From: Methanobrevibacter sp. | GTDB taxonomy: Archaea > Methanobacteriota > Methanobacteria > Methanobacteriales > Methanobacteriaceae | Assembly: GCF_015062985.1 (NCBI RefSeq) | Contig: NZ_SUTI01000003.1 | Span: 81,234-145,233 of the forward strand | Length of the DNA: 64,000 bases | Direction of reading: 5' to 3' | Part shown: piece after piece, positions 25,402 to 34,529 of the stretch | Layout: each line of letters starts with the position of its first letter | How positions within the stretch are numbered: position 1 is the first letter of the stretch | Notes under the pieces: model-generated | Told to the model about the DNA's origin: nothing | The model's input: the letters and a program-made list of their open reading frames with translations, nothing else | Databases searched by the model: none | Translations under genes and position numbers: made by a program

Positions 25402-25525
25402 GCTGGTTACTGGAAATAAAAAAATAGACAAAAAGACTACGGTTTCACGTTTTTGTTTTAATTATACTACATAATCACTTCTTATAATAATAAAAAAAAG
25501 GTGGGTTCGACTCCCACTACCAGCA
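25402..25525 (+). pseudogene. tRNA-like remnant: intact T-arm and 3' acceptor
   Basis: GTGGG-TTCGACT-CCCAC (25501-25517) is a perfect T-stem and loop (TTCRANY), followed by TACCAGC and A as 3' acceptor strand and discriminator. GCTGGTT at 25402-25408 can pair with TACCAGC over six of seven positions. The ~90 bases between have no D-arm or anticodon arm. So this is a 3' tRNA half, not a working tRNA, as far as can be seen. Confidence 0.55.
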
Positions 25526-25570
25526 ATACACAAAAAAATAAAACTTTTTTACAGGGGGTTAGTTAAAAAA

Positions 25571-25876
25571 ATGACAGACAATTACATAGGAAACATTTCA
25601 ACAATTGTAAAATACATAAGCATGTTAATTGCAGGATGGTTTATCGGACTACTTGCCAATTATGGATTTAATTTAGGAATAGCAAGTGAAGGTTTAAGCG
25701 AACTAATAGGTGCAATAATATTTCTAATACTAGCACATATAGACGCAACACACCCAAACACAATATTCAATCAAGAACCCACAACAGAAACACCCCGATT
25801 TGATATTAATGATATTGTTGATGATATAGATCCCGCAAGTGAATACGAAAACACTGGTGACGAAGATGGCTGCTAA
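25571..25876 (+). CDS. Two-helix membrane protein, holin candidate
   Basis: 101 residues: two hydrophobic helices (about 12-35 and 42-58) with a short loop, then an acidic C-terminal tail. GGGGGTTAG upstream. Size and topology fit class II phage holins, but it lies before the terminase, not beside the lysin, so the name is tentative. It overlaps the next gene by 11 bases. Confidence 0.55.
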   Translation: MTDNYIGNISTIVKYISMLIAGWFIGLLANYGFNLGIASEGLSELIGAIIFLILAHIDATHPNTIFNQEPTTETPRFDINDIVDDIDPASEYENTGDEDGC

Positions 25877-26189
25877 AAAATCAGAGTATACCTGTATCAA
25901 AGATGAAACAATACAAAACATTAGCAGAAAAACAGCAGAACTCGAAACCCGTGCAAACTACAAAGATGAAAGAATAAACCAGATAATCTCAGACCAAAAA
26001 AGAATGGAAGAAAAAATAGACCACATAGCCGAAGCTGTAAACAACTTACAACTACAAAGCTTAAAAGATGACAAAGACATAGACAAAAGAGTCACCAGCC
26101 TAGAAAACACAGTGCAGGTCATTAAATGGATAATAACACTACTATTCGGTTCAGGAATCATCTGGCTAATAATCAACTACATCCACTAG
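25866..26189 (+). CDS. Coiled-coil protein with C-terminal membrane helix, XhlA-like
   Basis: 107 residues from ATG 25866 (GGTGACG upstream). Long coiled coil (20-80) followed by one C-terminal helix (IKWIITLLFGSGIIWLIINY). This is the layout of the XhlA/hemolysin-type partner of phage holins. Coupled to the two-helix gene before it, supporting a holin pair. Confidence 0.6.
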   Translation: MAAKKSEYTCIKDETIQNISRKTAELETRANYKDERINQIISDQKRMEEKIDHIAEAVNNLQLQSLKDDKDIDKRVTSLENTVQVIKWIITLLFGSGIIWLIINYIH

Positions 26190-26199
26190 AGAAAGAACA

Positions 26200-26919
26200 A
26201 TGCAATACTCAGAATTATCAAAACCAACATACAAACTCCAAGAAATGGAAAACCAAAGACATCACTTCTACTTTCAAATAAAAACAGAAGAAAACCTATC
26301 ATTAAGCCAACTTGAAGAATATTTGAAAGAACAATACGATACCATCATGAGTAAAACATGGGAGACTAATGAGCAATTACGCAAAGAATTAAAAAAATAT
26401 TTCCATGGTTACGATGTGAGAAAAGCGATGAAAAATTATGATTTTGATAAACAAAGAGTAATCAACCCTAATATTATCCCTATCTCTCAAAGTCAACTTG
26501 AAAATATGTCTTCAGAAGGATGTTGGACACTTAGAGAAATTGATAAAATAAATGATGATAATGAAGAGATAAACAGGTCTCTAAGAGGAATACGTTTTGC
26601 ATATAAAGTAGAACGATTCAAGAGGAAGCAGAAGATTAAAGATAATATCCTTGATAAGATTGAAAAAGAATTAATCAAGGGAAAATTGTCTCAGGTAAAT
26701 CAAGGCGTGCAAGCTTATGTTGGTTTAGATGAAAATGATGATAAAGACCTAGGCGAATCAGATTCTAATTTTAATATACATCTAGATGCGGATGTTGATG
26801 CTACAACTGAGTTTAAGAGTCCTTTAGATGTGAGGATGGAAGAGTTTCAAAAACAAATCCGCGAAGGCATACCCCGTAAACGTTTAGAAGACGAACTGAA
26901 AGACAAAGGAATTTTATAA
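26200..26919 (+). CDS. Candidate small terminase subunit
   Basis: 239 residues, highly charged and helical, with coiled coil in the middle and DVRMEEFQKQIREGIPRKRL near the end, a possible helix-turn-helix. Position directly before the large terminase (two-base gap) is the main argument. No family recognised from sequence alone. Confidence 0.55.
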   Translation: MQYSELSKPTYKLQEMENQRHHFYFQIKTEENLSLSQLEEYLKEQYDTIMSKTWETNEQLRKELKKYFHGYDVRKAMKNYDFDKQRVINPNIIPISQSQLENMSSEGCWTLREIDKINDDNEEINRSLRGIRFAYKVERFKRKQKIKDNILDKIEKELIKGKLSQVNQGVQAYVGLDENDDKDLGESDSNFNIHLDADVDATTEFKSPLDVRMEEFQKQIREGIPRKRLEDELKDKGIL

Positions 26920-26921
26920 TC

Positions 26922-28394
26922 ATGAAAGAGTTCGCTTTTAATATTAAAGAATTCGCAGAATATGCAAGCATGGGAACATGGAAACCCTTCATACACTTAA
27001 CATTAGTATGCTACTTATTAATGCTTGTTGTTGAAGGAAAAATCTCACGTTTAATGATATTCATGCCTCCAAGACATGGAAAAAGTGAATTAATAAGCTA
27101 CTATTTTTTAACATGGTTCTTAGGAAATTTCCCAGATAAAAACGTAATACTAACCACTCACAGTGCCAACTTTAGCCGAAAATGGGGTAGAAGAGTAAGA
27201 AATCTCCTAGATTTCATTGGTGAACATGCATTTGGAAAACCCATAAAATTAGCTGAAGACAGTCAAGCAGCACATAGCTGGAATATCAAAGACCATTCCG
27301 GAGGCCTTGTAACAGCAGGTGTTGGTGGATCTATTCTCGGTGAAGGTGCAGATGGTTTCATTATTGATGATCCAACAAAAGGTTTCAAAAAAGCCAGGTC
27401 AAAAACTCATCAAAAAGAACTTAATGACTGGTGGTATACTGAAGCTAAAACCAGATTAAACGCAGGCATTGAAGACGGGTCCAAACCATGGGTAATAGGC
27501 ATATGGCAAAGACTGAATATCAATGACCTTGCAGGTCAAATATTGTATAAAACTGAAGGGGATAAACGAGTTCCTAACGAACCTCACATGGATTTCAAAG
27601 AAGCTATTGAAATCTTAAGAAATGGAGGTAGCATCCCCTATGGGACCTGGGTAATACTAAACCTTCCAGCTATTGCAATGGAAAATGATTCATTAGGTCG
27701 GCAAGTAGGTGAACCTTTATGGCCTGAACAAAAACCTTTAGAAGAACTTCAGCAAATCAAAAGAGAAATGGGAAGCTTCAGATTCAATGCAGTATATCAA
27801 GGTGAACCAAGAGAACCTGAAGGAAACGTATTCTACCGTAAATGGTTTGCTAAGAGTAAAGTTCCTGACAAGGAAATGGACAAAATGATTGAGAAATTAC
27901 CTAGTTTACGTTACTGGGATTTAGGTGCAAGTGGTGAGGATGGTGACCCGACAGCTGCTAATCTCTCCTATTGGGATGGAGAATATTTATATTTACGAAA
28001 ACAATTGAACCGTAAGTTAACCGCTAAAGGTGTGTTAGATTATTTTAAAGATATCTGTATACGTGACGGTTTAAAAACTAGGGTGTTTGTTGAACAGGAA
28101 CCTGGTGCATCACCTAAAGTGTTAATAAGAACACTTCAACATTTACCAGGACTATCAAGACATATGATTAGACCAGACAATGTTGCTCATGCTGGGGATA
28201 AATTAACTAGAAGTTTTGATTTACAGGCATTAGCTGAAAACGGTAAAGTATTAATTGCTGAATCTATTTTTGACATGATTGTTGACGAATTAGTTGAATT
28301 CACTGGAGAGGAAGGTGGAATGGATAACATCACAGACACATGCACAGGAGCTGCTAGATACTGGACACGTAACAGGCCTAAAATTAATGTTTAA
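26922..28394 (+). CDS. terL: Terminase large subunit
   Basis: 490 residues. ATPase: Walker A MPPRHGKSE at 48-56, coupling TTHSANFSR, Walker B FIIDDPTKG. Nuclease: RYWDLGASGEDGDPTA (first Asp), FVEQEPGASPK (Glu) and a final Asp in DNITDTCTGAARYW. It cleaves concatemeric genomes and pumps DNA into the prohead through the portal. Full length, with the two expected domains. A clear marker of a tailed virus. Confidence 0.95.
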   Translation: MKEFAFNIKEFAEYASMGTWKPFIHLTLVCYLLMLVVEGKISRLMIFMPPRHGKSELISYYFLTWFLGNFPDKNVILTTHSANFSRKWGRRVRNLLDFIGEHAFGKPIKLAEDSQAAHSWNIKDHSGGLVTAGVGGSILGEGADGFIIDDPTKGFKKARSKTHQKELNDWWYTEAKTRLNAGIEDGSKPWVIGIWQRLNINDLAGQILYKTEGDKRVPNEPHMDFKEAIEILRNGGSIPYGTWVILNLPAIAMENDSLGRQVGEPLWPEQKPLEELQQIKREMGSFRFNAVYQGEPREPEGNVFYRKWFAKSKVPDKEMDKMIEKLPSLRYWDLGASGEDGDPTAANLSYWDGEYLYLRKQLNRKLTAKGVLDYFKDICIRDGLKTRVFVEQEPGASPKVLIRTLQHLPGLSRHMIRPDNVAHAGDKLTRSFDLQALAENGKVLIAESIFDMIVDELVEFTGEEGGMDNITDTCTGAARYWTRNRPKINV

Positions 28395-28417
28395 AAATAA
28401 TGGAGGATTTTGGAATT

Positions 28418-30013
28418 ATGAAAGCAGAAACATTCATAGTAACTGTAGATAATGAAAAGAATTATAATGTAATAGATGCAATTGAATTAGATAAATATGC
28501 TGACAAAGCTCAAGTAGATCCAGTAACGGGAAGTAAGCAGGTGCCAAGTAAGCACTTCATGATTGGTGAACAATTAGTAGAACCAAAGTACGATCCGTAT
28601 GAATTGGTGCAGTTGCTTGATTTATATAGTTATCATGAGTCCTGTGTGGATGCAGTAGCAACAGATGCAGCTGGTATAAACTACACTTTAGATACACTTG
28701 AAGGAATAGACCCTATCGAAGCTCAAAAAGAGAAGTTTAATAAGATATTAAGAGCAAGCAAACCATCGATTAATATTCATCTAAAAAGATGTGCTTATGA
28801 CCGCAGAGCATTAGGTTATGGTGCTATAGAAATTATCCGTAAAAATACTAGTAAATCTGATATTAGACGATTCAAACATATTCCATCCCACACATTGCGT
28901 AGACATACTGATGAGAAAAGAGTGTTGCATACAGCGGATGATGGGACTCGTGTATGGTATGTAATATATGGTAAAAACTATGATGAAGAAGGTCATCTCT
29001 GTGATGTTCATGCAGATACAGGAGTATTCTATCCATATAATAGTTTGCCTGAAGAAGAAAGGGCTAATGAATTACTGTGGACTATGGAGTATGCACCAGG
29101 AACAAATTATTATGGAAGGCCATTAATTATTGCTGCTTTACCTTCAATTAAAGGAGACCTGTCAGCGGTACAGTACAATGTTAGTTTCTTTGAAAACAAT
29201 GGACTACCACGTTTCGCAGTAACCGTTACAGGAGATTTTCAAGATTATGATGTTCCAAAAACTATTGAAGATGAACATGGAAACACTATCACTAATCCTG
29301 ATTATGATGAAAGAAGAACATTACGTTATCAAATAAGTCAACAAATCAAAGAGCTAATCAAACATCCTCATAGTGCTTTATGTATTTCAATTCCAACAAT
29401 GGGGTCTGACAGTAATGTTGAAGTTAAAATCACACCATTATCAGTGCAAACTGAAGAAGGCCATTTCAGAATGTACCGTAAAGACATTCGTGATGAAGTA
29501 ATCCATGCTCATAAAGTAGATCCATCAAGGTTAGCTATTTTCGAAACAGGACAATTGAACGGTACTAACAGTGACAACACTAAAGAATCCTATAAATATG
29601 GTACAGTAGCTCCCGTTAAATCAGAACTGGAATCAATGATTAACCAAGTAAGAGAAGAGTTAGATGTTACTACTTGGGAGTTTAAAATCGTTGATGTTAA
29701 TCCAGTTGATTATAGTAAAGACAAAGAATTAGCACAGTTCTTGTTTAGTTGTGCTGCAATGACTCCAATGGATCTAATCAACACTTTCGGTGAAAAATTC
29801 GGATTATCACCAGAAAACCCAGATGACCCATATTTAAACAGTTATTATTTGAATAATGTTCCCCTTGAAAAGGTTTGGGAGAATAGTGAGAACAATCCTT
29901 ATCTTGAAGCTGATAAGATTTTAGGTGATTTAGAGGATAACTTAAGAGGAGAAACTGTTGATGAGTTCTCAATCGAAGAAAGTGAAGAATCAGATACTGG
30001 CCTCGAAGATTAG
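28418..30013 (+). CDS. Portal protein
   Basis: 531 residues from ATG 28418, with GGAGG 11-15 bases before; an ATG at 28400 has no ribosome binding site. The central part (ESCVDAVATDAAGINY, YGRPLIIAALPSIKGD, QYNVSFFENNGLPRF) follows the PBSX/HK97-type portal pattern. It forms the dodecameric gate for DNA entry. The acidic C terminus overlaps the MuF gene by 53 bases. Confidence 0.88.
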   Translation: MKAETFIVTVDNEKNYNVIDAIELDKYADKAQVDPVTGSKQVPSKHFMIGEQLVEPKYDPYELVQLLDLYSYHESCVDAVATDAAGINYTLDTLEGIDPIEAQKEKFNKILRASKPSINIHLKRCAYDRRALGYGAIEIIRKNTSKSDIRRFKHIPSHTLRRHTDEKRVLHTADDGTRVWYVIYGKNYDEEGHLCDVHADTGVFYPYNSLPEEERANELLWTMEYAPGTNYYGRPLIIAALPSIKGDLSAVQYNVSFFENNGLPRFAVTVTGDFQDYDVPKTIEDEHGNTITNPDYDERRTLRYQISQQIKELIKHPHSALCISIPTMGSDSNVEVKITPLSVQTEEGHFRMYRKDIRDEVIHAHKVDPSRLAIFETGQLNGTNSDNTKESYKYGTVAPVKSELESMINQVREELDVTTWEFKIVDVNPVDYSKDKELAQFLFSCAAMTPMDLINTFGEKFGLSPENPDDPYLNSYYLNNVPLEKVWENSENNPYLEADKILGDLEDNLRGETVDEFSIEESEESDTGLED

Positions 30014-32564
30014 TGTTATTAGAAGCTTGAACAATGAACAAGCGTTAAAGTATGAATTAACACTTTTTTTCCAGAACCTTAAAAAATCTGTACTCAGTGA
30101 ATTGGAAGAATTTTACTCTGAAGAGTTCATGTTTCAAGCTCATGCTGACTTGATATTGGCCCCTATTTTTGAAGCTCAACAGGAATATTATAATATTCTA
30201 CGTAAGTTCAATCATAAGGAATACAAGTTTGGACGTAAAACTGGCCGTAGATTAGTTAAACTTGCACGTAAAAAAGCAAAAAAAGGTAGTTTAACTTATG
30301 CTGATAAAGCAAGTAAAACGCCCAGCATATTAAATGCAACAATTAAAAAGGATGAGCTATTTGATACTAACCCATGGTCTGAGCAAAAATTATTAAATCA
30401 AACTTTCACAGCCAGTGAACGTACAATGAATCGTATAGATTCAGACATTAATAAAATATTAAGTGATGGCTATCGTAACGGAAAAGGAATCAATGTTGTA
30501 CGAAATGACATCACTAAAAGGTTTGACCAGTTATCCTCATGGGAATCTACAAGGATTGCACGTACAGAAATCCATAACGCCCATAATATGGGAACAATGG
30601 ATATCTACCAAGAAATGGGAGTTGAATATACTCAATGGATAGCTGCACATGACTCCAGGACAAGAACTTCACACTTGGATGTAGATCGTGAAATCATACC
30701 AATGGGAGGAACATATAGCAATGATTTGAGATATCCTGGAGACACATCAGGTCCGCTAAAAGAATGGATTAATTGTAGATGTAGTAATGCTCCTTTTGTT
30801 ATTCCGGATGGTTATATTGCCCCATCATTTGCACCATTCAAAGAAGAAGATTTAATCCCAACATTAGACTACTGGAACCCTCCACGATTATTAGAAAATG
30901 ATTATGCACATGAATACTCATTAGCCAATACACCTATTTCTAATGACCCAAAATTCAAAGCATTGAAAACACATGAAGAAATTGCAGATTATTTTGGATA
31001 TGAATATAGAGAAAAAGGTTTATATTATGAAGAAGCAGGAATGAGAACTTTTGAATTTTATGACCCAAAACATGATACAATACTAAGATTTGCTAAAGAT
31101 AAGTATAATAAATGTAATTACATTGATTTCACAAATTCTAAGAGTTATAATGAGTTTAATGGATATCGCTTGAAAGACATTTTAAGAATATATGATGAAT
31201 CTCACCCTAATCTAAAAGTTGGAGTAGATGACATAGAATTTTATAAAGGTTATTCAAATAGTCCACGGGGGTTTGCTGATAATTTTAAAGTTGAAATATT
31301 TGATAATGGTCTGAAACGTAGTGGAGGACAACCTTTTGACTGGGTGCTTGATCATGAACTTAGCCATTTATTTGATGATACTTTCTTATCTGGAATTGAA
31401 AAAGCAAAGTATAATAAAGTCGCATCAATTCTTGAGAAACATCTAGATGATGCAAAAAAATTAGATAACAAATATCTAAATTCAAAGAACATTGAAGAGC
31501 AACTTACTATTTATTCTAGTAAGAATACTTCTGAAGAGTTTGCTGAATTAATGGCTGCAACTTCTAATTTAAAAAGAGGGAATAATTTTAAATTACGTAG
31601 TGAAACTAAACTTACTTTACAAGAAGCAAAAGGACCTCATCAGCATAAATTTAAATTTGCTGAAGAGTTATTAGAGCATCCTGAAAAGTTTAAAACTAAT
31701 TGGAAGGTTAATGCTCAACAAAAAGTGAAAAATCATAGGGAGGATATAGAAAATTTCTACAAGAAAACTAATCCTTCAGGAAAAATAAGAGCCCTCCAGT
31801 CCGTAGAAGGTTATGATAAATATGCTTTAACAGAAGCCGAAAATGTAAGATTAAAAGAGTTAACTATTAAAAAAGAAAAAGAAGGTGGATTAAAATTCCA
31901 TGATAGAATGGAATTTGAAGAACTTGCAGATAGAAAGGAGTTCAATGAACTCAGAAATAAAGTATTACTTGAAGGTGGTGACCCTACTGATATATTTGCA
32001 TTTGATGAAATAGATCCTTCAAGGAGTATTAGATATGAACGTTTGGTTAAACAGTTTAGAGATTGGGTTCCAAAAGGAAATATCGAAATTAAACCTATAA
32101 AAATTAACAAAAAAGGTTTAAGTACAAATAAAAATGCATTTAAATTAACTGCTGATGAAAAAAAAGTTTACAAACAATTAAAACAGAATAATGCAGGGTT
32201 ATCCTCGGATGAAAAACTATATAAAAATGAATTAAATGATAAAATCAAACTTAACCAGTACCATAAGGAATTATCTGATGGTAAATTAGAACCTAGACAC
32301 AACGAAGAGTATATCCGATTGTACAATAAGCATAAAGATGAGTGGGATTTACCGGAATTAACAACTGATTTGAAATTCCAAATAGAAGAACCTTCATACC
32401 GATCTGATGAATATTACAAATCCATTAAAAAATATGGTTTAACTAAAAAAGAATCTGATGAATGGATTTATTTAAATAAAAAAGAATTAATCGGTGAAAA
32501 GTTATCTTCAAAAGAATTAAAGAGAATTGAATTTTTGGAATCAAAAGACCGTTTTGCTTTTTAA
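29961..32564 (+). CDS. MuF-type head morphogenesis protein with HExxH metallopeptidase domain and helical repeats
   Basis: 867 residues. Residues ~180-290 are the MuF/SPP1-gp7 domain: RIARTEIHNAHN, AAHDSRTRTSH, EWINCRCS. Residues ~330-540 hold HELSH (from 465) in VLDHELSHLFDD and a later EEFAELMAA, the layout of a gluzincin-type metallopeptidase with third ligand Glu. The rest (~600-867) is made of charged helical repeats with [GKA]LT..E...Y..L. The reading frame stops at 32562-32564, but the -1 frame carries on open, without a start codon, into the ADP-ribosyltransferase. MuF proteins fused to toxin-like domains are known in bacterial phages; here the payload may enter the host with the DNA. 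Confidence 0.8.
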   Translation: MSSQSKKVKNQILASKISVIRSLNNEQALKYELTLFFQNLKKSVLSELEEFYSEEFMFQAHADLILAPIFEAQQEYYNILRKFNHKEYKFGRKTGRRLVKLARKKAKKGSLTYADKASKTPSILNATIKKDELFDTNPWSEQKLLNQTFTASERTMNRIDSDINKILSDGYRNGKGINVVRNDITKRFDQLSSWESTRIARTEIHNAHNMGTMDIYQEMGVEYTQWIAAHDSRTRTSHLDVDREIIPMGGTYSNDLRYPGDTSGPLKEWINCRCSNAPFVIPDGYIAPSFAPFKEEDLIPTLDYWNPPRLLENDYAHEYSLANTPISNDPKFKALKTHEEIADYFGYEYREKGLYYEEAGMRTFEFYDPKHDTILRFAKDKYNKCNYIDFTNSKSYNEFNGYRLKDILRIYDESHPNLKVGVDDIEFYKGYSNSPRGFADNFKVEIFDNGLKRSGGQPFDWVLDHELSHLFDDTFLSGIEKAKYNKVASILEKHLDDAKKLDNKYLNSKNIEEQLTIYSSKNTSEEFAELMAATSNLKRGNNFKLRSETKLTLQEAKGPHQHKFKFAEELLEHPEKFKTNWKVNAQQKVKNHREDIENFYKKTNPSGKIRALQSVEGYDKYALTEAENVRLKELTIKKEKEGGLKFHDRMEFEELADRKEFNELRNKVLLEGGDPTDIFAFDEIDPSRSIRYERLVKQFRDWVPKGNIEIKPIKINKKGLSTNKNAFKLTADEKKVYKQLKQNNAGLSSDEKLYKNELNDKIKLNQYHKELSDGKLEPRHNEEYIRLYNKHKDEWDLPELTTDLKFQIEEPSYRSDEYYKSIKKYGLTKKESDEWIYLNKKELIGEKLSSKELKRIEFLESKDRFAF

Positions 32565-32815
32565 ATTCAGTAAATACTCAAGCAAAAGGTTTAGACTATG
32601 AAGAAACAGTTGAATTTAAAAAATTATATAAACAATTAAAAACAGAATTAAAATTAGATAAAAGTGTTTTAGAGCAACCTTTATCTAACTATAAATCTGA
32701 AATTCCTTTAGATAAAAATCCTAAAAATTTCAAGAAATTTAGAGGCACTACTGATGATGGTTTACTACCAAACGGTGAAAAAATCGAAGATTACTTTACA
32801 TTAGATGCACATGAC
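32531..32815 (+). other. Open frame without start codon joining MuF protein to ADP-ribosyltransferase
   Basis: The -1 frame relative to the MuF gene opens after TGA at 32528-32530 and continues for 95 codons to the ATG at 32816 with no ATG, GTG or TTG. Its product (for example TQAKGLDYEETVEFKKLYKQ) continues the helical repeat pattern of the MuF C terminus. A T5 run at 32558-32562 (GCT TTT TAA) is the likely slip or indel site. Confidence 0.7.
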
Positions 32816-33493
32816 ATGACTGATCGTGAATATAATGTCGCTCAAAGATGGTTAACTTCAGATTATAAAGCTTTCACCAACTTTGAAGTTGACTGTGGAA
32901 GAGATGTCAAAAAATTCGAAAAATGGATTGAACAAAAGGCAAAAGCATATCAAAAAAATCCATCTGAAAATTTATATTACAAATATTATTATGATAAAGT
33001 CATTGATAAAACCACAGGTAAACTAATTAAAGGCAATGCAAAATCTTTAGCAGAAGGTATTTCCCATGATATTCCCGTTTTGGATAATATTTTAAACAAT
33101 CAATTAAAACAGGATATGACTTTATGGCGTGTCCAAGAACATCATAATTTAGGAGATTCTCCTGTTGTTGGAGATATTATAGATTTCCCTAATTTCCGTG
33201 CAACTGCAATCTCAAAAAAAGGTGCTTTGTGGTTTAGTAAAACAAATGCTAAGGAAATGCACTATCTGATTGAGATTGAAGCACCAGCAGGAACCAGAGG
33301 AGCATATTTAGCACCTATTAAGCAAGGTGAAATTATCGGTGGTGATTATGCTGGTGAGAAATATGCTAATGAAATGGAATTACTACTCAAAAAATGTAAA
33401 GTTGAAATTGTTAAGTTTGGAGGCAAACCTGTTAAAGGAGCAATGGGCGAAGAGTTAATACCTATAAAATTAAGGGTGGTAGGTTATAAATGA
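32816..33493 (+). CDS. ADP-ribosyltransferase domain protein (R-S-E type)
   Basis: 225 residues from the first ATG; the true N terminus probably lies upstream by frameshift. R105 in TLWRV is the NAD-binding Arg, FRATAISKKGALWF is the S-T-S-like region, and E186-M-E188 in YANEMELLL is the catalytic ExE pair of arginine-specific ADP-ribosyltransferases. YLIEIEAPAGTRGAYLAPI fits the core strands. The activity would transfer ADP-ribose from NAD to a protein. It overlaps the next gene (ATGA). Confidence 0.75.
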   Translation: MTDREYNVAQRWLTSDYKAFTNFEVDCGRDVKKFEKWIEQKAKAYQKNPSENLYYKYYYDKVIDKTTGKLIKGNAKSLAEGISHDIPVLDNILNNQLKQDMTLWRVQEHHNLGDSPVVGDIIDFPNFRATAISKKGALWFSKTNAKEMHYLIEIEAPAGTRGAYLAPIKQGEIIGGDYAGEKYANEMELLLKKCKVEIVKFGGKPVKGAMGEELIPIKLRVVGYK

Positions 33494-33810
33494 AACGAGC
33501 TGAATGGATTAATATAAATTATTTGGTAGATCATGCTGATGAAATTATAAATAGAAATGATGTATTATTTCCACAGTGGTTATTTCATAGATCCCAATCT
33601 TATAATGATGGTGCTGTTTTGAAAGATATTTGGAAACGTCTTGAAAGAAAACAACTCCATGAGTCTGGTAATTGGTTTATTTTTGGCCGGGGTGACAAAT
33701 GGATTAATCCGGGTGAAACTTGGGAGGAAGCTGAAGATCGTATTGTCAGGGAGTATTGTGAGGCCACAGGTCATTGGGACTTATTCATCTGGAAAGAGGT
33801 GAAAGAATGA
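33490..33810 (+). CDS. Hypothetical protein directly after the ADP-ribosyltransferase
   Basis: 106 residues, Trp-rich (seven or more), acidic, soluble, ATGA-coupled to the transferase. A small cotranscribed partner after a toxin-like gene could be an immunity protein; there is no other support. Family not recognised. Confidence 0.55.
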   Translation: MKRAEWININYLVDHADEIINRNDVLFPQWLFHRSQSYNDGAVLKDIWKRLERKQLHESGNWFIFGRGDKWINPGETWEEAEDRIVREYCEATGHWDLFIWKEVKE

Positions 33811-34124
33811 CAAAAACTCAAACAGTTCAAGAGTTATTAAATCAATTTTATTTAAGATTAGATTTACCTTTAGCTGTATTAAATTTAGAAGTGGAAGGAT
33901 CTTTTGATTCTTTTAGGATAGTTAAACAAATGTTGCCTTACATAAATTCTAAAGGGAATAGGAGTTATGCTTTATTTGATTGTTACCACTTTGAAAATGA
34001 CCAGTATTATTGCACTATTGTTCCAGACAATGCTCGTAGGATGGTTATAATGGCTGAAAAATTTGATGATTTTTGGCATTGCGATTGTTTTGATAAGTTT
34101 GGAGAACTATCTGCTAGATCATAA
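33807..34124 (+). CDS. Hypothetical protein
   Basis: 105 residues from ATG 33807, preceded by AGAGGTGA. Alpha/beta, with FHxD-type WHCDCFDKFG near the C terminus. ATGA-coupled to the previous gene; last gene before the promoter-palindrome. Unknown. Confidence 0.55.
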   Translation: MTKTQTVQELLNQFYLRLDLPLAVLNLEVEGSFDSFRIVKQMLPYINSKGNRSYALFDCYHFENDQYYCTIVPDNARRMVIMAEKFDDFWHCDCFDKFGELSARS

Positions 34125-34134
34125 TTTTTAGAAA

Positions 34135-34180
34135 AATTTATATGCCTCCTGAATTATAATTATGAACATAATTATAATTC
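34135..34180 (+). promoter_or_regulatory. Internal promoter with perfect 14-bp-arm palindrome
   Basis: TATA box AATTTATATG (34135-34144) is followed by the palindrome 34151-34180: arm GAATTATAATTATG, spacer AA, arm CATAATTATAATTC, without mismatch. The expected transcription start (~25 bases after the TATA box) falls inside it, so a dimeric regulator binding here would block initiation. Confidence 0.7.
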
Positions 34181-34238
34181 AAAATATTATTTATTTTTTG
34201 AAGGCACAGTTGAAACTTTTTTTTACGTGGGTGAGAAG

Positions 34239-34514
34239 ATGGCAGATGATGTTAAATGTTTAAGAATTCTAAAAGAAGGTGTGTATCTTGAAGATATTTT
34301 CAAAGAAGAATTTTTAAATAAATTAAATGAAAATTTTGGGGATAAAAAGATTATTCCAGTTGGAGCAGCATTTATCTTAAAAAGTGGAGAAGTTACTGAA
34401 GATATTTTTAATTTAGCTTATAGGAATGATAATGAGATAGATAATAATATTGTTCTTATTGAAGTTAATGACAATCCTGAAAATTTGGAAATTATTAAAA
34501 ATTCTTTAAACTAA
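34239..34514 (+). CDS. Hypothetical protein, first gene of the HEPN cassette
   Basis: 91 residues from ATG 34239 (GGGTGAGAAG upstream). Acidic, alpha/beta, no known motif (KIIPVGAAFILKSGEVTEDI). Codon use is more AT-rich than that of the surrounding head genes. Cotranscribed with the next two genes. Confidence 0.6.
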   Translation: MADDVKCLRILKEGVYLEDIFKEEFLNKLNENFGDKKIIPVGAAFILKSGEVTEDIFNLAYRNDNEIDNNIVLIEVNDNPENLEIIKNSLN

Positions 34515-34529
34515 TTAAGGAGGTATTTC

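Larger units (their letters stand above)
24958..25570. other. Long non-coding region between early and late genes
   Basis: 613 bases, very A/T-rich, without a long gene. It holds a TATA box CTTTATACAT (24967-24976), an 18-codon ORF (25016-25072, MEHFVTIAMLTAILSGFS) preceded by GGTGTGG, a perfect 10-bp inverted repeat AAAAGGAGGA / TCCTCCTTTT (25286-25325) that could act as terminator, and a tRNA 3'-half-like sequence at 25501-25525. It could contain the late promoter, a replication origin or a small RNA. Confidence 0.6.

Noticed and set aside
25402..25525. Functional tRNA gene
   Set aside because: T-arm and acceptor are good, but no D-arm or anticodon arm can be folded and the length is 124 nt; reported only as a remnant.
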